DNA of 64,000 bases from Aneurinibacillus sp. REN35 (GTDB lineage: Bacteria > Bacillota > Bacilli > Aneurinibacillales > Aneurinibacillaceae). Positions 61,836 to 64,000 of this stretch are shown here, piece by piece; the stretch's first letter is position 1, and every line of letters begins with the position of its first letter. The notes under the pieces are model-generated. The model saw only the letters and a list, made by a program, of their open reading frames with translations. It had not been told where the DNA came from and did no database searches. The DNA lies in the NCBI RefSeq assembly GCF_041379945.2, contig NZ_JBFTXJ020000001.1, forward strand, positions 248,001 through 312,000, given 5' to 3'. Position numbers and translations under genes: made by a program.

Positions 61836-61880
61836 GAAAAGCCTGAAATGCAGCTACTTTGGCTGAATTTCAGGCTTTTC
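61836..61880 (+). terminator. Terminator after the catalase gene
   Basis: GAAAAGCCTGAAAT and ATTTCAGGCTTTTC form a perfect 14-bp stem. Confidence 0.85.
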
Positions 61881-61935
61881 GCTGTTTCTATAGTATAATG
61901 TAGGTGCAATATCGTAGTGGTGTGGAGGCTTGTAT

Positions 61936-62808
61936 ATGGAGGATCGAGATTGGGTTATTTTAAAGGTTTTATATGAGGAGAAGAATATTACGAAAGCAGC
62001 GCAGCGATTATTCATGTCACAGCCGTCGTTAACGAAGCAATTGCGGCAAATAGAAGAAGAGTTTGCTCTGCAAATTGTGAAGCGAGGCAGAAGAGGGGTT
62101 CACTTTACACCCCAGGGAGAATACTTGGCAAGGTGTGCAAACGATATGACGCAGAAGCTGCGCGAAATCGCCGAGGCGGTTAGGGCAATGGAAAATGATG
62201 TGGCAGGTACCCTGCGACTGGGTGTATCCAATTATTTTACAAGGTATAAGCTGCCGAGGCTGTTAAAGCTTTTTCAAGATCAATATCCCCGTGTAGAGTT
62301 TAAAGTGAATACGGGCTGGAGCCGTGAGATGGGTGCTCTGGTTGCAAATCATGAGGTGCATGTTGGATTTGTCCGGGGCGAGTACAAGTGGTCAGGTGAG
62401 AAGCTTCTATTATTTACGGATATGCTGTGCATTGCATCGAGACATCCGATTGATAAGAATGCTCTTCCGCAGCTGCCCCGAATTGATTATAAAACAGAGT
62501 ATGGATTTAAAACGATTATGGATCATTGGTGGATGGAGAACTATACGGAGCCGCCATCAATTGTGATGGAAGTGGATCAAGTGGAAACCTGCAAGGAAAT
62601 GGTCAGACATGGACTGGGGTATGCGATTATGCCGCGTCTGATGCTTGAAGATGCAGAAGATATACATACCATTGATATTATGATTAAAAAAGGACAGCCT
62701 GTTCTGCGGAAAACATGGATGCTCTATCATAAGGAATCTCTTGATACGAATGTAGTCCGAGCATTCATACAGTTTATGGAGGAGCTTCATGGGCAAAACG
62801 CGATATAA
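61936..62808 (+). CDS. LysR family transcriptional regulator
   Basis: A 290-residue regulator. The N-terminal winged HTH is LKVLYEEKNITKAAQRLFMS followed by QPSLTKQLRQIEEEF, the LysR signature, and the C-terminal part is the periplasmic-binding-like effector domain. ATG 61936 follows GGAGG with 7 bases; a TTG two codons earlier is less likely. It stands apart from possible targets: the catalase is upstream and terminated, and the alkyltransferase-like gene follows after 36 bases. Confidence 0.9.
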   Translation: MEDRDWVILKVLYEEKNITKAAQRLFMSQPSLTKQLRQIEEEFALQIVKRGRRGVHFTPQGEYLARCANDMTQKLREIAEAVRAMENDVAGTLRLGVSNYFTRYKLPRLLKLFQDQYPRVEFKVNTGWSREMGALVANHEVHVGFVRGEYKWSGEKLLLFTDMLCIASRHPIDKNALPQLPRIDYKTEYGFKTIMDHWWMENYTEPPSIVMEVDQVETCKEMVRHGLGYAIMPRLMLEDAEDIHTIDIMIKKGQPVLRKTWMLYHKESLDTNVVRAFIQFMEELHGQNAI

Positions 62809-62844
62809 AGTTTGGCGTAACGATCAATTGAAAGAGAGTGGGCT

Positions 62845-63162
62845 ATGGAGGAATTCACAAAGAGAGTCATCAAAATTATCGCAAGCATCCCGCATGGGAG
62901 AATCATGACATACGGTCAAATTGCGCAGGAGGCAGGGAGTCCGAGGGGGGCTAGGCAGGTGGTCCGCATTCTTCACTCTATGAGTGCAAAGTATAATCTG
63001 CCGTGGCATCGGGTGGTAAATGCAAAAGGGGAAATTGGTTTTACAGATCCAGAATCATATCGAATCCAAGCATTGTCTCTTCAAAATGAAGGGATTGAGT
63101 TCAGTAAGGATCAACGTATAAGTCTAAGACGTTATCAGTTCCATCCTAGTGAAGGAGAATAA
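62845..63162 (+). CDS. Alkyltransferase-like (ATL) DNA-binding protein
   Basis: A 105-residue homologue of the O6-alkylguanine-DNA methyltransferase C-terminal domain. MTYGQIAQEAGSPRGARQVV holds the DNA-binding helix and Arg finger. The active-site motif PCHRV reads PWHRVVNAKGEIG, so the alkyl-accepting Cys is replaced by Trp. ATL proteins flip out alkylated guanine and flag it for nucleotide excision repair rather than repair it themselves. It may share a transcript with the LysR gene. Confidence 0.9.
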   Translation: MEEFTKRVIKIIASIPHGRIMTYGQIAQEAGSPRGARQVVRILHSMSAKYNLPWHRVVNAKGEIGFTDPESYRIQALSLQNEGIEFSKDQRISLRRYQFHPSEGE

Positions 63163-63164
63163 AT

Positions 63165-63208
63165 AAAAAGCAAGGTACAGTTCATAGTGAGCTGTGCCTT
63201 GCTTTTTG
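63165..63208. terminator. Bidirectional terminator
   Basis: AAAAGCAAGGTACAG pairs with CTGTGCCTTGCTTTT, between convergent genes. Confidence 0.87.
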
Positions 63209-63211
63209 GAC

Positions 63212-63757
63212 TTATGCATGAAATGAACAAAATAACTGCTGCTTGCGCTCGATTGTGAGCGTGTTCTCCGCAAAAGGAAACAGCACATTTTCTTCTTTAT
63301 TAAAGTGAAGCAGCAGCACCTGACAGGCATCCATGAGGTAGATCGCCGCTTTCTTCGGATCGGATTCGGGAGAAGAAGCCAGTTCTTCGAATCGGGCAAG
63401 CTGGCGCTTCGCTTCCTCATGCTCAAATTCCATTACATGTACAGGACCGAAATCCGTTCCGACCTCTTCCTTCAGCGCAGTGAACAGTCCTCGCTCTTCC
63501 TTTTCAGCATGTATATCAAGCTGCAGCTTGAAGGTTTGTTCGCCCATGAAGAGCGCAAGCAGTGCTCGCAGCGTATCAGGGTGCTGCTTCGGCTTTTTGC
63601 TGTTGAAGAGTGTACCGGCATCCTCGATCAAATCGCGTATTTTCTGCCGCAGCAAGCGATGCTCATCAAGCAACTGTTGAATGGCGGGGCAGAAAGAAAC
63701 AGGATGGGATGCTGTTGGGTGGCAAGCAGACGGTAGGGGTGTAGTTTCTGAAAACAC
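63212..63757 (-). CDS. Hemerythrin HHE-domain protein
   Basis: A 181-residue four-helix protein with a di-iron site. Ligand motifs are LLDEHRLLRQKI (H), LDIHAEKEERGLF (HxxxE), EFEHEEAKRQL (H-E) and LLLHFNKEENVLFPFAE (HxxxE). Such proteins bind oxygen or nitric oxide, or repair and sense oxidative and nitrosative damage. The start is GTG 63757, 6 bases after GGAGGAA. The N-terminal ~20 residues are Pro/His-rich and unlike the core. Confidence 0.88.
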   Translation of the reverse strand: MFSETTPLPSACHPTASHPVSFCPAIQQLLDEHRLLRQKIRDLIEDAGTLFNSKKPKQHPDTLRALLALFMGEQTFKLQLDIHAEKEERGLFTALKEEVGTDFGPVHVMEFEHEEAKRQLARFEELASSPESDPKKAAIYLMDACQVLLLHFNKEENVLFPFAENTLTIERKQQLFCSFHA

Positions 63758-63855
63758 GGGGGTTCCTCCTTATATTTGTACGGTTTCATATCTTTATCAT
63801 ACAAATTTTTGGAGAGCTGCGATGTGATGATCATCACATGGAAGCGAGAGGGGTC

Positions 63856-64000
63856 TATAATAGTAAAATCGAGGAAGCGATTGGGTTCAATCGTTTCCTC
63901 GATTCATGTAATAGAAGCATGTTTCTCTAGGGTTGAATGCTACGGCTGCCAAAGTGAAACGCCTGCAGAGCAGGGCGAGAGGCACGAAGGCTTGCCCGCT
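63856..64000 (+). promoter_or_regulatory. Promoter and structured leader, cut by the window end
   Basis: TATAAT (63856-63861) is followed after 5 bases by a long hairpin: AATCGAGGAAGCGATTG with CAATCGTTTCCTCGATT, a 17-bp stem around GGTT. Beyond it lies GC-rich, repeat-containing DNA (TCTAGGG at 63935, GGCA...TGCC at 63980-63995) that reads like a leader RNA for a gene outside the window. No riboswitch class can be assigned. Confidence 0.35.

Noticed and set aside
63935-64000. Guanidine-I (ykkC) riboswitch suggested by TCTAGGG
   Set aside because: The downstream conserved GGTCCGAGAG and the AAGCCCGGGAGA-type core are not visible before the window ends.

Overview
The window reads as chromosomal DNA of an aerobic, endospore-type Gram-positive bacterium of the order Bacillales. 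Genes have strong AGGAGG-type ribosome binding sites, TTG and GTG starts are common, genes are often coupled by ATGA overlaps, and the content includes BdbC/BdbD, PspA, an AlsT-type symporter, sigma-54 activators and single-exon operons with U-tract terminators. A Paenibacillaceae genus such as Aneurinibacillus or Brevibacillus is my inference from gene style; no rRNA or other marker is present to prove it. No rRNA, tRNA or CRISPR array was seen.

Layout. (1) 1-9.6 kb: a catabolic block with a Liv-type ABC transporter (livHMGF), an IclR regulator, two tandem MmgE/PrpD proteins, an aconitase-like two-subunit hydro-lyase and an isocitrate-lyase/PEP-mutase-family lyase. Together they look like import, dehydration, rehydration and C-C cleavage of a substituted malate- or citrate-type acid. 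A 14-bp palindrome (6856-6869) is a candidate IclR operator. (2) 9.7-12.9 kb: nitrilase, bdbDC disulfide pair, nitroreductase. (3) 13.0-13.3 kb: a gene-free stretch with promoter-like, structured and terminator sequence, a candidate non-coding RNA. (4) 13.6-20.3 kb: a sigma-54-controlled operon for a multisubunit FAD/Fe-S amino-acid (hydroxyproline/opine-like) dehydrogenase, its own enhancer-binding activator and a DctM-like transporter. It is preceded by a -24/-12 promoter and two ATTCTA/TAGAAT palindromes. (5) 20.3-29.1 kb: P450, EamA exporter, a MHYT-GGDEF-EAL protein cut short by an amber codon, a DASS carboxylate transporter with an upstream cre match, and a PadR/HAAS/beta-propeller operon.

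(6) 29.1-30.6 kb: a Rep_3-type plasmid initiator gene with about 15 iterons, standing next to a class B penicillin-binding protein and without partition or mobilisation genes nearby. This is either a plasmid origin captured in a chromosome or a sign that the replicon is a large plasmid. (7) 30.7-46.3 kb: PBP, small membrane proteins, TetR-MFS, AlsT symporter, DRE-TIM aldolase, a MITE-like repeat (two copies in the window), an NlpC/P60 endopeptidase, a DUF4097 remnant, a thiolase stub, an acyl-CoA synthetase, a Gfo/Idh/MocA oxidoreductase, a second nitrilase-fold protein, an MFS gene with an attenuator-like leader, and an FNT channel. (8) 46.3-64 kb: surface and stress functions, namely a zinc-motif miniprotein, pirin, ManC with a DUF6492 glycosyltransferase-like gene, a guanylate-kinase homologue with an altered P-loop, a sensor kinase with an AcoR-like N-terminus, a NAGPA-domain protein, a GreA-like factor, PspA with a His-rich membrane partner, an AEC carrier, large-subunit catalase, LysR, an alkyltransferase-like protein and a hemerythrin. 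The window ends inside an unclassified structured leader.

Most apparent open frames opposite these genes are shadows and are omitted. Assignments rest on motif recognition by eye; substrate assignments are inference unless stated.
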